Part shown: positions 13,735 to 21,888 of the stretch, one piece after another
How positions within the stretch are numbered: position 1 is the first letter of the stretch
How the letters are laid out: each line of letters starts with the position of its first letter
NCBI GenBank assembly: GCA_031414415.1
Contig: JANNVK010000202.1
Coordinates: 1-24,660, forward strand
DNA length: 24,660 bases
Reading direction: 5' to 3'
From: JANNVK01 sp031414415
GTDB taxonomy: Bacteria; Acidobacteriota; Blastocatellia; Pyrinomonadales; Pyrinomonadaceae
Program-made: the position numbers and the translations under genes
Notes under the pieces: model-generated
Seen by the model: the letters and a program-made list of their open reading frames with translations, nothing else
Told to the model about the DNA's origin: nothing
Database searches by the model: none

Positions 13735-16518
13735 TTAGGGAACAACAAAAGAAGGAACAGCAATGTCACCATTTAGTCCAAAATTATTTTGACGAAAACC
13801 GCCGTTTGAACTCAGCAAAATATACCAATTTCCCTCAGTTTGACGGAAAACTGCTAAATCATTTTTACCGTCGCCGTCAAAATCTCCAGGTGTTGGAACG
13901 TCGCTCGAAATTCCGAATTGTGTTCCGCTAAAGGCATTGTTGCTACTTTGCAATTTATACCAAATACCGCTTGAAGGACGGAAAACTGCTAAATCTGACT
14001 TTCCATCGCCATCATAATCGCCGATAACGGGTTTGTCTTCGGCAATTCCAAATTGAGCAGCAATAAATCCATCGCGACTTCGTAAAAGATACCAAATTCC
14101 ATCACGATAGACTGCGAAATCAGTTTTTGCATCGCCATCATAATCAGCAGCAACCGGACGATCGCTTGAAATTCCAAATTGTGCGGCTACAAATCCGTCA
14201 GAGCTTCTTTGGGCATACCAAGTTCCGTTTGACGGTCGATAAACAGCAACGTCTGCAATATTATCACCGTCATAATCTCCGGCTTGCGGTTTATCTCCAG
14301 CTTGCCCAAAAGAAATTGCTTGAAAACCATCACGACTTCGTAAAATATACCAAGTTCCGTTGCGGAAAACCGCAATATCTGTTTTTCCATCGCCGTCAAA
14401 GTCTTCAGGTGTAATAACATCGCTAATAACTCCAAAGTTTGTTGTTGATACGGTGTTTGATGAACTATTTGTAATAAACCAATTTCCTGAATTTGCCCGA
14501 AAAACTGAAATATCGGTTTTTCCATCACCGTCAAAATCTGCACGTTTTGCTCTTGTAATTGAAGGTGCATCGCCAAATATTGTAAAACGAAACGAAGGCG
14601 AAACTGAAAATCCGTTTGCTGAACCAGCGTCTGTTACATACCAACGCCCGAAAAATGTTTGTCCAACTAACGCGGCATTATTTGGAATTTGAAGACTCAA
14701 AGAACCAAACCCATTTCCGGCTCCGCTGCCTTGCAGATTAATAATTTGCCGCGTAAAACTTCCTGTTGTTGGAATTGAAGCAGTTCCGGGATCAGTTGAA
14801 TTTATGACTAAAACTGCGTTTGCACCACCAAGTGCATTAGTCAAACCGACTGTAAAACTATCGTTTCCGACGATTGGCGGTTCTATTGCCATCGCTTGCG
14901 GAATTTGTCCGTTTGAGCCGCTAATTCCAGTTCCGATAATCTGCGGAACGCGATTTGATTCCGAAAAAAGTGTTGGTTTATCAAATGGCGGGAGCGAATT
15001 TGTGACACGTGGATCAGTTAATGAATTTCTCAAAAAAGAGACCAAATCAGCTTGTTGTTGTCCGTTAAGACCTCTCGGACGAACAAGATTTACTTGAAAA
15101 TTTGGTTCATTTCGAAAATCTCCGCCGCGATTATAAAATGCAACAACTTCTTCGAGCGTTCCTAATCTGCCGTTGTGCATAAATGATGACCGAAGCCCAA
15201 CATTTCGCAAACTTGGAACTCTAAATTCGCCCGAATTATTATTATTTCCAGTAACTTGGAAGCGTCCTGTATCTTCAACAACGGGACGCAAACCGATGTT
15301 TCTAAACGAATTATCTGAAAGCAAATTTCCAGCATGGCAAACTCCACATTGAACATTGTTGAATGTATTTCGACCGTTTTGTTGTTGGTTTGGCAATGTT
15401 TGAATTCCGGCATTGGCAAGATCGAAAGGCGTTTGGTCTGAAAATAAAGTGCGTTCATAACTTGCAATTGCCAATGCAATTCGGGCTGGTGAAACCTCTG
15501 TTGTGCCGTAAACTTCTTGAAAAAGTTCAGTGTAAGATCGCCCGTTTATCCAAGTATTTAAGGCTTCTGGAACGTTGCTCGCGAGTGCCAAAGGTTTTGA
15601 TGTTGAAATTTGATTACTTGCATCTTGCCAATTTCTGCCGGCGTGAGCCATTTCCGAAGAATTTGTAACTGGACCAGCAGCTTGATTTTCTAAAGCACCG
15701 CCATTTGGAATTAAAGTTGCACCTGAAATAGGATCAAGAAAAGTTCCGTTTGCACGTCCGTCCCAAAATAGAATTGGCGAATAAGCCGCGTTGATATGTG
15801 AGCTAGCTTTCCGATTTGTAACTTGTTCGCGTAAACCGTAAACCGTTGAAAAAGCATAAGTTCCGTCAGCATTATTCATCGGAACACCTTTTGAACCGAC
15901 AATATCATCAGCTGTATTAAAAGCATTATCAAATCCAGCATTTTTTGAATTAAAAGCAGTAATAATTGATCGGGAATCTGTTCCACCTGTTCCAGCTTGA
16001 TGGCAAGTTCCGCAAGAAACTGTTTTAGTCGATGAAAGTTGTTCGTCCCAAAAAAGCGTTTTCCCGAGTGCAGCTTTGCTTGCAGTTAAAGGATTTGCTG
16101 GTGAGCCGAAATTTGGCGGTGCAATTGGGGGAATTGGTCCCTGATTTGCTGTATTTGAACGAAGCCCAGAATCAGCCGAACTTAAAGGACTGACGACCGC
16201 ACCATTTTCTGCACGAACCCAATAGAATAAAGTTTGTCCAGCTGTTGCCGTTGAATCAAAGAAAAACGCAGCTTGAGTTGTTCCGATGTCAGCCGCAAGA
16301 GACGAATTATCAGTTGTTCCACGAAAAATACGATAAATTGTTGCTCCGCGAATTGCGTCCCAATAAAGCCCAACTTTATTGTTGTAAATATTATCAGTTG
16401 CCGAAAAACTTGTCGGAGCAGTTAAACCGGTTTGCGAACTAACCGAAGAAGAAGAAAACTTGAACGCAATTGCGAACAAAACAAATGTAAAAATGATAAT
16501 TATTTTTAAATTTTTCAT
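13735..16518 (-). CDS. Secreted MauG/cytochrome-c-peroxidase-like di-heme protein with FG-GAP repeats
   Basis: A 927-aa exported protein. Order of parts: signal peptide (1-29), a fibronectin-type-III-like domain (about 33-115), a di-heme MauG/CCP domain (about 135-505) with two CxxCH haem sites, SCGTCHQ (C169, C172, H173) and QCGVCHA (C391, C394, H395), a FMHNG motif near 447-450 that may offer a haem ligand, an unknown beta domain (about 525-650), and six FG-GAP/VCBS-type repeats (659-927), each starting with a D(F/Y)DGDxxxD calcium-binding loop. FG-GAP repeats form a propeller and often aid surface attachment. Fusing a peroxidase-like core to such a propeller is a surface or outer-membrane-associated design. 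It is the last gene of the ECF-sigma operon, 4 nt after the sigma stop, and has a strong terminator. It may reduce peroxide or modify a protein; the substrate is unknown. Confidence 0.88.
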   Translation of the reverse strand: MKNLKIIIIFTFVLFAIAFKFSSSSVSSQTGLTAPTSFSATDNIYNNKVGLYWDAIRGATIYRIFRGTTDNSSLAADIGTTQAAFFFDSTATAGQTLFYWVRAENGAVVSPLSSADSGLRSNTANQGPIPPIAPPNFGSPANPLTASKAALGKTLFWDEQLSSTKTVSCGTCHQAGTGGTDSRSIITAFNSKNAGFDNAFNTADDIVGSKGVPMNNADGTYAFSTVYGLREQVTNRKASSHINAAYSPILFWDGRANGTFLDPISGATLIPNGGALENQAAGPVTNSSEMAHAGRNWQDASNQISTSKPLALASNVPEALNTWINGRSYTELFQEVYGTTEVSPARIALAIASYERTLFSDQTPFDLANAGIQTLPNQQQNGRNTFNNVQCGVCHAGNLLSDNSFRNIGLRPVVEDTGRFQVTGNNNNSGEFRVPSLRNVGLRSSFMHNGRLGTLEEVVAFYNRGGDFRNEPNFQVNLVRPRGLNGQQQADLVSFLRNSLTDPRVTNSLPPFDKPTLFSESNRVPQIIGTGISGSNGQIPQAMAIEPPIVGNDSFTVGLTNALGGANAVLVINSTDPGTASIPTTGSFTRQIINLQGSGAGNGFGSLSLQIPNNAALVGQTFFGRWYVTDAGSANGFSVSPSFRFTIFGDAPSITRAKRADFDGDGKTDISVFRANSGNWFITNSSSNTVSTTNFGVISDVITPEDFDGDGKTDIAVFRNGTWYILRSRDGFQAISFGQAGDKPQAGDYDGDNIADVAVYRPSNGTWYAQRSSDGFVAAQFGISSDRPVAADYDGDAKTDFAVYRDGIWYLLRSRDGFIAAQFGIAEDKPVIGDYDGDGKSDLAVFRPSSGIWYKLQSSNNAFSGTQFGISSDVPTPGDFDGDGKNDLAVFRQTEGNWYILLSSNGGFRQNNFGLNGDIAVPSFVVP

Positions 16519-16522
16519 ATTT

Positions 16523-17161
16523 TTAAGTTAATTTTTCAATTAAATTTCGCAAATATTTGCGAGTTCGAAATAAACGGATTTTTACATTGCTTTCCGTCCA
16601 ACCAACTAGCTTGGCAACCTCTGAAACCGAAAGTTCTTCGGCGTGATGTAGAGTTAAAGCCAATCTATCTTTAGCGTCCAAACCAGATAACAATTTTTCT
16701 GCTAAGTCTTTATTTATCAATGTTGTTTCGTTATCTAACGAAACATTTTCTACTAAATTATCGATGAATTCAGTTTCATCATTACTTAATTCTGTAAACA
16801 AATTTTCCGGCTTACGCTGGCGGCGACGAAGTTCGTCGTAACAAACATTTACCGTTAAACGTGAAATCCAGCTTTTTAAGGAATTTTCTTGTTCACCACG
16901 AAAACTTTTTAATGAAAAATATACTTTCGTAAAAGTTTGTTGTGAAATGTCTTCAATCAATTCGCGTTGATTAAAAAACCGACCAACGAGATGAATAACT
17001 AATTTTTTGTATCGTTCAAAAATTAAATTAAAGGCACTTTCATCGCCAGCCAAAACAGCTTTCACAAGATCATCGTCACTTAAAACAAACGGTTCGTTAA
17101 ATTTTTGGGTTGACAATTTCACGCTTGAATTCAAACTGTTTTTGATTGCTTCGTCAAACAT
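16523..17161 (-). CDS. ECF-type RNA polymerase sigma factor
   Basis: A 212-aa alternative sigma factor with only regions 2 and 4. Region 2 (about 29-115) holds LVKAVLAGDESAFNLIFERY, DISQQTFTKVYFSLKSF and WISRLTVNVCYDELRRR. Region 4 (about 158-207) holds LDAKDRLALTLHHAEELSVS and VGWTESNVKIRLFRTRK. Between them is a linker rich in acidic residues. It follows the EF-hand gene after 40 nt and leads into the peroxidase gene after 4 nt. The membrane protein at 18394 is the likely anti-sigma factor. The start could be further downstream, since about 25 residues precede the domain. A promoter candidate of ECF style sits at 19155-19180, at the head of the operon, which would make it autoregulated. Confidence 0.93.
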   Translation of the reverse strand: MFDEAIKNSLNSSVKLSTQKFNEPFVLSDDDLVKAVLAGDESAFNLIFERYKKLVIHLVGRFFNQRELIEDISQQTFTKVYFSLKSFRGEQENSLKSWISRLTVNVCYDELRRRQRKPENLFTELSNDETEFIDNLVENVSLDNETTLINKDLAEKLLSGLDAKDRLALTLHHAEELSVSEVAKLVGWTESNVKIRLFRTRKYLRNLIEKLT

Positions 17162-17201
17162 TTAAATAAAAAATTGTTGCTATAAAATCTGTGTAAAATA
17201 A

Positions 17202-18389
17202 TTAATCTTCGCGATTGCCACGTTTTGGTAGATTTTTTATTTTAAAATCCTTAGGAATTACAAACAAATCTTGCGAAGGTTCGCTTTGTTTAATGTTTAT
17301 CAATTGAAAAGTTACTTCACCAATAAACGGATCTGTATGTTTTGAAAAGACAATCATTTGCAATTCGTTTGAGAACCATTTTTCTGTAACAACAAAAATC
17401 GGTTTGTCATTTCCAATTTGTCCAACCGGAATTTCAATCGTCAGCCTTGTTCCTTCGGCATTTACGCCTTCAAAGTTTTTTGTTCCAAGTGATTCTTTTT
17501 TTGTGTCTTTCGATTCATTTCGGGGTTTTAAAGGTGAACCTGAAAGAATTTGAACATTGAAATATGTTTTCGTTTCAAAGTCTAATGAATAAAAATTGCC
17601 CGAAACAACATCAACAATATTTACCAGTCTTTTGGGTTGATTATTTTCGCCAAGAACCGCAAAACCACCAATTTTTTCAATAGGTTGTTCTTGTCGCGAT
17701 CGACCCAAACTATCTCGGTAAATCAAACCTTTACTCTGGTGTTTTATGATTGAACCATCAAACAAACGTTTGTTTTCTTCACGAAGCGTTTCAGCTGAAA
17801 ATGGAGAATCTTTAACTAATTTATCGCCAAAACGCATTTCTGCACCGATAAACTCAGCCATTGCAACATTTGGCATCGGTGGTTTATTTGGCGGTCTGAT
17901 TCCTTTTATTTCTTCACCTTCAAGAAAGCTATTTGCATCAACATCAAACATTATAAAACGAAGATTTACCTTATTATCAAAGTCGGATTTGGTCAGGTTA
18001 AATTCACCTCGTTCTAAAAATAAAAAAAGCGGCACTCCTTTATTATCTTGCTTTTGCGGATGATTTCCTTGCTGCGGCGGCGGAAGTTCGTTTTGTTCCA
18101 GTAAATCGTTACGGTTTTTATCAAATTTGCTAAAAAAATTATTCGCGGCATCTTGATATTCGTTGCGTTCAATTTTTTTATTATCGTTGGTATCAATATC
18201 TTTTAACCAATGAGGTTGCTGACGTTTTTCGTCACGGTTATCTCTATTGTTTTCTCGCATAGGCGGCTGGTTTTGAGGAAATGGCGGTAAACCTTGTGGC
18301 AATCGATCATCTCTGCGTGGCGGACGTTGAGCGAGAATAGTAATCGAAAGTAATAAAATTATAACGATATTTAATAAATTGGTCTTCAT
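17202..18389 (-). CDS. Exported EF-hand protein in the ECF-sigma operon
   Basis: A 395-aa protein from the chosen start, with a signal peptide (about 1-20, ending LAQ), a Pro/Arg/Asn-rich region (21-61), three EF-hand-like calcium loops (about 64-78, 90-101 and 149-160; DTNDNKKIERNE, DKNRNDLLEQNE and DVDANSFLEGEE), and a C-terminal beta-rich domain of unknown type from about 195. The frame extends to 18443, but 18389 gives the signal peptide and has AAGG in the shared TAG region upstream, so I prefer it. The gene follows the anti-sigma-like gene with a 4-nt gap; the stop of that gene forms part of this ribosome binding site. Perhaps it senses calcium or a periplasmic ligand for the module. 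That is inference; the domain content is seen. Confidence 0.82.
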   Translation of the reverse strand: MKTNLLNIVIILLLSITILAQRPPRRDDRLPQGLPPFPQNQPPMRENNRDNRDEKRQQPHWLKDIDTNDNKKIERNEYQDAANNFFSKFDKNRNDLLEQNELPPPQQGNHPQKQDNKGVPLFLFLERGEFNLTKSDFDNKVNLRFIMFDVDANSFLEGEEIKGIRPPNKPPMPNVAMAEFIGAEMRFGDKLVKDSPFSAETLREENKRLFDGSIIKHQSKGLIYRDSLGRSRQEQPIEKIGGFAVLGENNQPKRLVNIVDVVSGNFYSLDFETKTYFNVQILSGSPLKPRNESKDTKKESLGTKNFEGVNAEGTRLTIEIPVGQIGNDKPIFVVTEKWFSNELQMIVFSKHTDPFIGEVTFQLINIKQSEPSQDLFVIPKDFKIKNLPKRGNRED

Positions 18390-18393
18390 AAAA

Positions 18394-19122
18394 CTACCTT
18401 TTATTTGTTGATATAAAACGAATTGCACGAGTTGAGCCATCATTATCGAGAATAACTTCAGCAGTTACAAGCTCTTCGTTTTTAGAAACATTATTAGAAA
18501 CTCCAAGCGAAACCATCAAGGCACGTGGAACTTTGACACGAACGATTTGTCCGCTGTCAGTATTTGTTGAATATGACAAAGCTATAAAATCAGTTTTTGT
18601 CTCAACTAAAACTTTAGCCACAACTGGTTTTTTAATTTCTTTTTCAAATTTATTGACGTTTTGTTTAGCAACTTGGGGAATTGATTTAACTTTATTTATG
18701 TTTTTAGCAATTGATGTTTTGTTTTTCGAAATTGATTTTATTGTCGTAATCGTATTTGTTTTTTCATTGCTAAAATCATTTTCAACAAAGGTTTGTTCTG
18801 CTGTTTTTACGGCTTCATTATTTTTTAAATCCGTTGAAGTTTCTAAAACAATTTCGTTGTTAGGAATATCAGATTTTAGAAATATTGTTACAAACCCTAC
18901 GCTAAAAATTATTGTAAAAATTGCAAAAGCAGCAATTCGCCAACGAAACATCAAGAACCAACTTTTCGATTGCGACTTTTCTGAGTTAATTTGGTTTCTG
19001 ATATTCCACAATAACTTCGGCGAATCGGCAATTTGATCGAGCGTTTCGTTGTCTAAACTCAAATTTTGGACAACGCTTTTCGCAATTAGATCGATTTGAT
19101 TTTCTGAAAGTTGATTTTTCAT
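18394..19122 (-). CDS. Putative membrane anti-sigma factor
   Basis: A 242-aa protein with a short cytoplasmic N terminus (1-60, helical, KNQLSENQIDLIAKS), one membrane helix (about 62-82), a low-complexity periplasmic stalk rich in Lys, Thr and Asn, and a C-terminal beta-type domain (about 180-242: GQIVRVKVPRALMVSLGV, AEVILDNDGSTRAIRF). The Zn-binding HxxxCxxC of classic ZAS anti-sigma factors is absent, so the assignment rests on layout and on being in the same operon as the ECF sigma gene. It is the first gene of the operon. I have seen its C-terminal style next to ECF sigma genes in Acidobacteriota. The function could instead be another sensor or anchor. Confidence 0.68.
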   Translation of the reverse strand: MKNQLSENQIDLIAKSVVQNLSLDNETLDQIADSPKLLWNIRNQINSEKSQSKSWFLMFRWRIAAFAIFTIIFSVGFVTIFLKSDIPNNEIVLETSTDLKNNEAVKTAEQTFVENDFSNEKTNTITTIKSISKNKTSIAKNINKVKSIPQVAKQNVNKFEKEIKKPVVAKVLVETKTDFIALSYSTNTDSGQIVRVKVPRALMVSLGVSNNVSKNEELVTAEVILDNDGSTRAIRFISTNKR

Positions 19123-19154
19123 GTAATTTACGAGAATTAATCTCTATTACAAAA

Positions 19155-19180
19155 GACGTTGGAAAATATAATTTAGTTAC
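19155..19180 (-). promoter_or_regulatory. Candidate ECF-sigma promoter, GTAAC-N17-CGTC
   Basis: On the minus strand GTAAC (19180-19176), a 17-nt spacer and CGTC (19158-19155) match the AAC (-35) and CGTC (-10) core of many ECF promoters. It lies 33 nt before the ATG of the anti-sigma-like gene and 6 nt after the stop of the DMT gene. Short motifs match by chance, so this is a candidate. Confidence 0.38.
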
Positions 19181-19185
19181 AAAGT

Positions 19186-20040
19186 TTAGACAGATTTTTT
19201 TTCGCGATTAATTGTGTGGAAAGCAACTGCGAAAATAATTATAAATCCGCCAAGTAATGCCCAATTTGAAGGCTTTTCATTAACAACTAAGAAAACCCAG
19301 ACTGGATTTAAAATTGGTTCGAGAAAACCAATAATACTTGCGTCCAAAGGTCGAACGCCTTGAACAACTCCGCGAATAAACAAAACATAAGCAATTCCAA
19401 TTTGAACAATTCCGAGAAAACTTAAGGCAAAAACGTCTAACCAAGTCATTGTTGAAACTGCTGAAATTCCTGCTGGAAAACTAGCAATTGCAAGAATCAA
19501 ATTTCCGTATATTACTGAAATTGCGGGATTGGTAGAAGTTGCTTTTGGATGTTTGAGCAACATTATATAGAAACCAAGAAAAACTCCTGAAGCTAAAGCC
19601 GCCGCGTTTCCCCAGTAATCGTCAATTTTAAGTTGTCCAACAAAAAACAGAGACATTCCGCCGACACATATCAGAACGGTTATTAAATCTTTCAAACGAA
19701 ATTTCTCTTTAAGTATAAAAGGCGAAAAAATCAGAATATAGATTGGTGCTGTATATTGTAGAAAAATTGCATTCGCAGCAGTTGTATGTTTAGTTGCCCA
19801 AACGAATAAGAAGAGCAGGGAAGCATAAAAAATGGAATTTAAAATACCAAATGCGTTAATTTTCAAACCGTCTTTATAAGTTAAAAGTAAAACTGTAATT
19901 GCACCGAGAAGTGAACGATAAAAAGTAACTTGTGAAGCATCGAGAGTCGTGAGTTTTATAAAAAGCCCGCCGCTACTCCATATAATTACGGCGATTGCGA
20001 CGAGCCAAATTGGTGAAATTCTTGAGTTTTCAGTTTTCAT
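19186..20040 (-). CDS. DMT/EamA family transporter
   Basis: A 284-aa inner-membrane permease with about ten predicted helices in two EamA repeats (SSGGLFIKLTT... and the second half from about 150). The second repeat has the typical SIIGFLEPILNPVWVFLVVNEKPS motif. Family members export or import amino acids, nucleotides or drug-like metabolites; the substrate here cannot be told from sequence. It begins 16 nt after the stop of the 2Fe-2S protein gene and is probably co-transcribed with it from the promoter at 21120-21148. No terminator separates it from the ECF-sigma operon head, which has its own promoter candidate. Confidence 0.87.
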   Translation of the reverse strand: MKTENSRISPIWLVAIAVIIWSSGGLFIKLTTLDASQVTFYRSLLGAITVLLLTYKDGLKINAFGILNSIFYASLLFLFVWATKHTTAANAIFLQYTAPIYILIFSPFILKEKFRLKDLITVLICVGGMSLFFVGQLKIDDYWGNAAALASGVFLGFYIMLLKHPKATSTNPAISVIYGNLILAIASFPAGISAVSTMTWLDVFALSFLGIVQIGIAYVLFIRGVVQGVRPLDASIIGFLEPILNPVWVFLVVNEKPSNWALLGGFIIIFAVAFHTINREKKSV

Positions 20041-20056
20041 TTTTTGAAAATCAAGT

Positions 20057-21079
20057 TTATTTCATTGCACCTTCGATAGTATCGCGTAAACGTTTTGCGG
20101 TTGTTGTGACTGGTTCGAGAACTGCTTTTTCGACATTATCGTAAATTTTCTTTCCAAAAACTGCGTTCCACGTAGGAATGGTAATTGTTACTGCTCCGTG
20201 AACCTTTGCACGACAACCTAGTCTGATAAATGGTTTCAAATCGTTATCAATAGGATTGTAACCGAATGTTTTTAAAGCCTTTCGCTCTAATTCTTCAACA
20301 TCAGCAAGACGATCTTTGCCGCTAATAACTCCAACCCAGCAAGTTCCACAAGCAGCACTTCGACATTCGACCGGAATCGGTCCTTCACTACAACGATCAT
20401 CGGTTAAGTAATCAATTTTTGCCGCCGCAGTTGCAATTTCTTGATCCAAAACCGCTTTAAAAGTTCGTTTGTTATTTTCATCAAAAGTAACTGTGTATTG
20501 CTTATTAACCGTTTTTAAGAATCCAAATAATCCTTGCGAATCATCTTTTGCACGATTTGAAAGAATTTGGTTTGCTGAACTATTCAAAACCGCTTTCGGA
20601 AGTGAAATCGTTCCGTTTGAAGCCTTAAATGCATCGGAACCAACTTGAGCAAGAGTCATCAACCCCGCCAAAACAATCGCAATTGTTTGTGATTCATCCG
20701 TTTTTGCTGAAATCGCTACAGATTTAGCGATTTGTTTAACTTCTTCTACCCATTGTCCTGAATCTGAATCAAATGAGTCAATTCGCGATGAAATTGATGA
20801 TTTTGTTTCTCCCCAAAACCGATGTCCATAAAGAAAAGAGTGTGAACCGTCAATATCGTCATTTAACTGATACTTTCCTTTCATAGCAAAACCATGTTCT
20901 GCAATTGCTCTGTCTTCGGCGTTTTCAAGATATTGGAAAAGCGAAAGTGGATGAAATCTGAACCATATTTGAATCGGAACGCGATCTACTTCGTGAATAT
21001 TAGGGAGTAAATCAGTAATCAATTCAGACCAATCGTTTTCGGTTAAAGTGTTTAAGAAGTTTTCGAATCTTGTTATCAT
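20057..21079 (-). CDS. 2Fe-2S ferredoxin-like domain protein with unknown N-terminal part
   Basis: A 340-aa protein. The C-terminal domain (about 205-305) is a plant-type 2Fe-2S ferredoxin: C239-x4-C244-x2-C247 (ECRSAACGTCWVGV) and the fourth ligand C289 in RLGCRAK, followed by VHGAVTITIP. It should carry electrons in the cytoplasm. The 200-residue N-terminal part (MITRFENFLNTLTENDWSEL, WFRFHPLSLFQYL) is not recognised; it is soluble, with Trp and His but no Cys cluster. The frame continues up to 21163, but I chose 21079 because a divergent promoter pair (minus 21120-21148, plus 21157-21185) would otherwise lie within the coding sequence. A DMT transporter follows by 16 nt. Partner enzyme unknown. 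Confidence 0.8.
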   Translation of the reverse strand: MITRFENFLNTLTENDWSELITDLLPNIHEVDRVPIQIWFRFHPLSLFQYLENAEDRAIAEHGFAMKGKYQLNDDIDGSHSFLYGHRFWGETKSSISSRIDSFDSDSGQWVEEVKQIAKSVAISAKTDESQTIAIVLAGLMTLAQVGSDAFKASNGTISLPKAVLNSSANQILSNRAKDDSQGLFGFLKTVNKQYTVTFDENNKRTFKAVLDQEIATAAAKIDYLTDDRCSEGPIPVECRSAACGTCWVGVISGKDRLADVEELERKALKTFGYNPIDNDLKPFIRLGCRAKVHGAVTITIPTWNAVFGKKIYDNVEKAVLEPVTTTAKRLRDTIEGAMK

Positions 21080-21119
21080 AATGTTTATTAATATTTTTTC
21101 TTTCAGTTCAAAAATATTG

Positions 21120-21148
21120 ATTCTAATCAAAAGATTGCGAACTTGCAA
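21120..21148 (-). promoter_or_regulatory. Promoter candidate for the 2Fe-2S protein operon
   Basis: On the minus strand TTGCAA (21148-21143), a 17-nt spacer and TAGAAT (21125-21120), with one mismatch to the -10 consensus. The start site would be near 21113, giving a leader of about 34 nt to ATG 21079. Confidence 0.5.
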
Positions 21149-21156
21149 AACGTCAC

Positions 21157-21185
21157 TTGACATTGCTTTCGTAAATCGTTATATT
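21157..21185 (+). promoter_or_regulatory. str operon promoter, TTGACA-N17-TATATT
   Basis: A perfect TTGACA (21157-21162), a 17-nt spacer and TATATT (21180-21185). This is the best sigma-70 promoter in the window. Transcription should begin near 21192, about 300 nt before rpsL. It lies back to back with the minus promoter at 21120-21148, the -35 boxes being 8 bp apart. Confidence 0.75.
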
Positions 21186-21191
21186 CTGAAG

Positions 21192-21491
21192 TTTCGGACA
21201 AAGCGTCTGAGCTTTTATAAGCAAAACCAAAAGGTTCTGCAAAGCAGTTTTTTGAGAGTTTAAGCAGGAATTGTAGCGTAAAGTAAATGAACCAACATTT
21301 ACCGACACAATAAAATCATACCAATTTTAAGTCACGCCACCGCAAAGCTGAACTCCATTAATAGCAAAAAAGTTTCATTAAAACACAGTTTAAAGAGCAA
21401 GTAGATAACTTGTGCTAACTGCTAAACAAGTTTTAGCAAGAGGCAGGTAGATATTATCTTTTTGTCTTTTAGTATTTAGCTAGAGGAAATA
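21192..21491 (+). promoter_or_regulatory. Long 5' leader of the str operon with several hairpins
   Basis: About 300 nt without a gene. It holds a GC-clamped hairpin CGGAC/GTCTG near 21195-21209, GCTT/AAGC (21211-21222), a hairpin AACC/GGTT (21225-21236), a weak terminator-like CTGC-AAA-GCAG followed by six T (21237-21253), and two well-formed hairpins near the end: CAAGT-AGATA-ACTTG (21398-21412) and TGCTAAA-CAAGT-TTTAGCA (21420-21438). The middle (about 21260-21390) shows nothing I can name. A strong AGAGGA ribosome site (21482-21487) precedes rpsL. The hairpins may be a ribosomal-protein binding or attenuation site; this is inference. Confidence 0.5.
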
Positions 21492-21872
21492 ATGCCGACG
21501 ATTAACCAATTAGTTCGTAAAGGTCGTAAAGCTGTAAAGTATAAAACAGCAAGCCCTGCTTTACAATCTTGTCCGCAACGTCGCGGAGTTTGCACTCGTG
21601 TTTACACACAAACACCGAAGAAGCCGAACTCAGCGTTACGAAAAGTTGCACGTGTTCGTTTGACCAATGGAATTGAAGTTACTACTTACATTCCGGGAAT
21701 TGGACACAATTTGCAGGAGCATTCAATTGTTTTGATTCGTGGTGGACGTGTCAAAGATTTACCAGGTGTTCGTTATCACGTCATTCGCGGAACGCTAGAT
21801 TCATCTGGTGTTGCAAAGAGAAATCAAGCACGTTCAAAGTATGGTGCCAAACGTCCAAAAGCGGCGAAGTAA
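21492..21872 (+). CDS. rpsL: 30S ribosomal protein S12
   Basis: Part of the decoding centre of the small ribosomal subunit. The 126-aa protein has the classical TPKKPNSALRK and KDLPGVRYH loops. Lys43 and Lys88 (counting the initiator Met) and Asp89 are the wild-type residues linked to streptomycin sensitivity. The gene has the strongest Shine-Dalgarno of the operon (AGAGGA, 21482-21487). It is the first gene of the str operon, downstream of a 300-nt leader, and rpsG follows after 16 nt. Confidence 0.98.
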   Translation: MPTINQLVRKGRKAVKYKTASPALQSCPQRRGVCTRVYTQTPKKPNSALRKVARVRLTNGIEVTTYIPGIGHNLQEHSIVLIRGGRVKDLPGVRYHVIRGTLDSSGVAKRNQARSKYGAKRPKAAK

Positions 21873-21888
21873 TTAATTATTAACTGAT

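Noticed and set aside
13735..14560. Mobile or phage repeats
   Set aside because: The repeated DNA here is explained by the six FG-GAP protein repeats of the peroxidase.
21048..21263. 71-aa plus-strand open frame over the divergent promoters
   Set aside because: It spans both promoters and the start of the leader, and its Phe/Lys/Leu-rich translation looks like noncoding AT-rich DNA.
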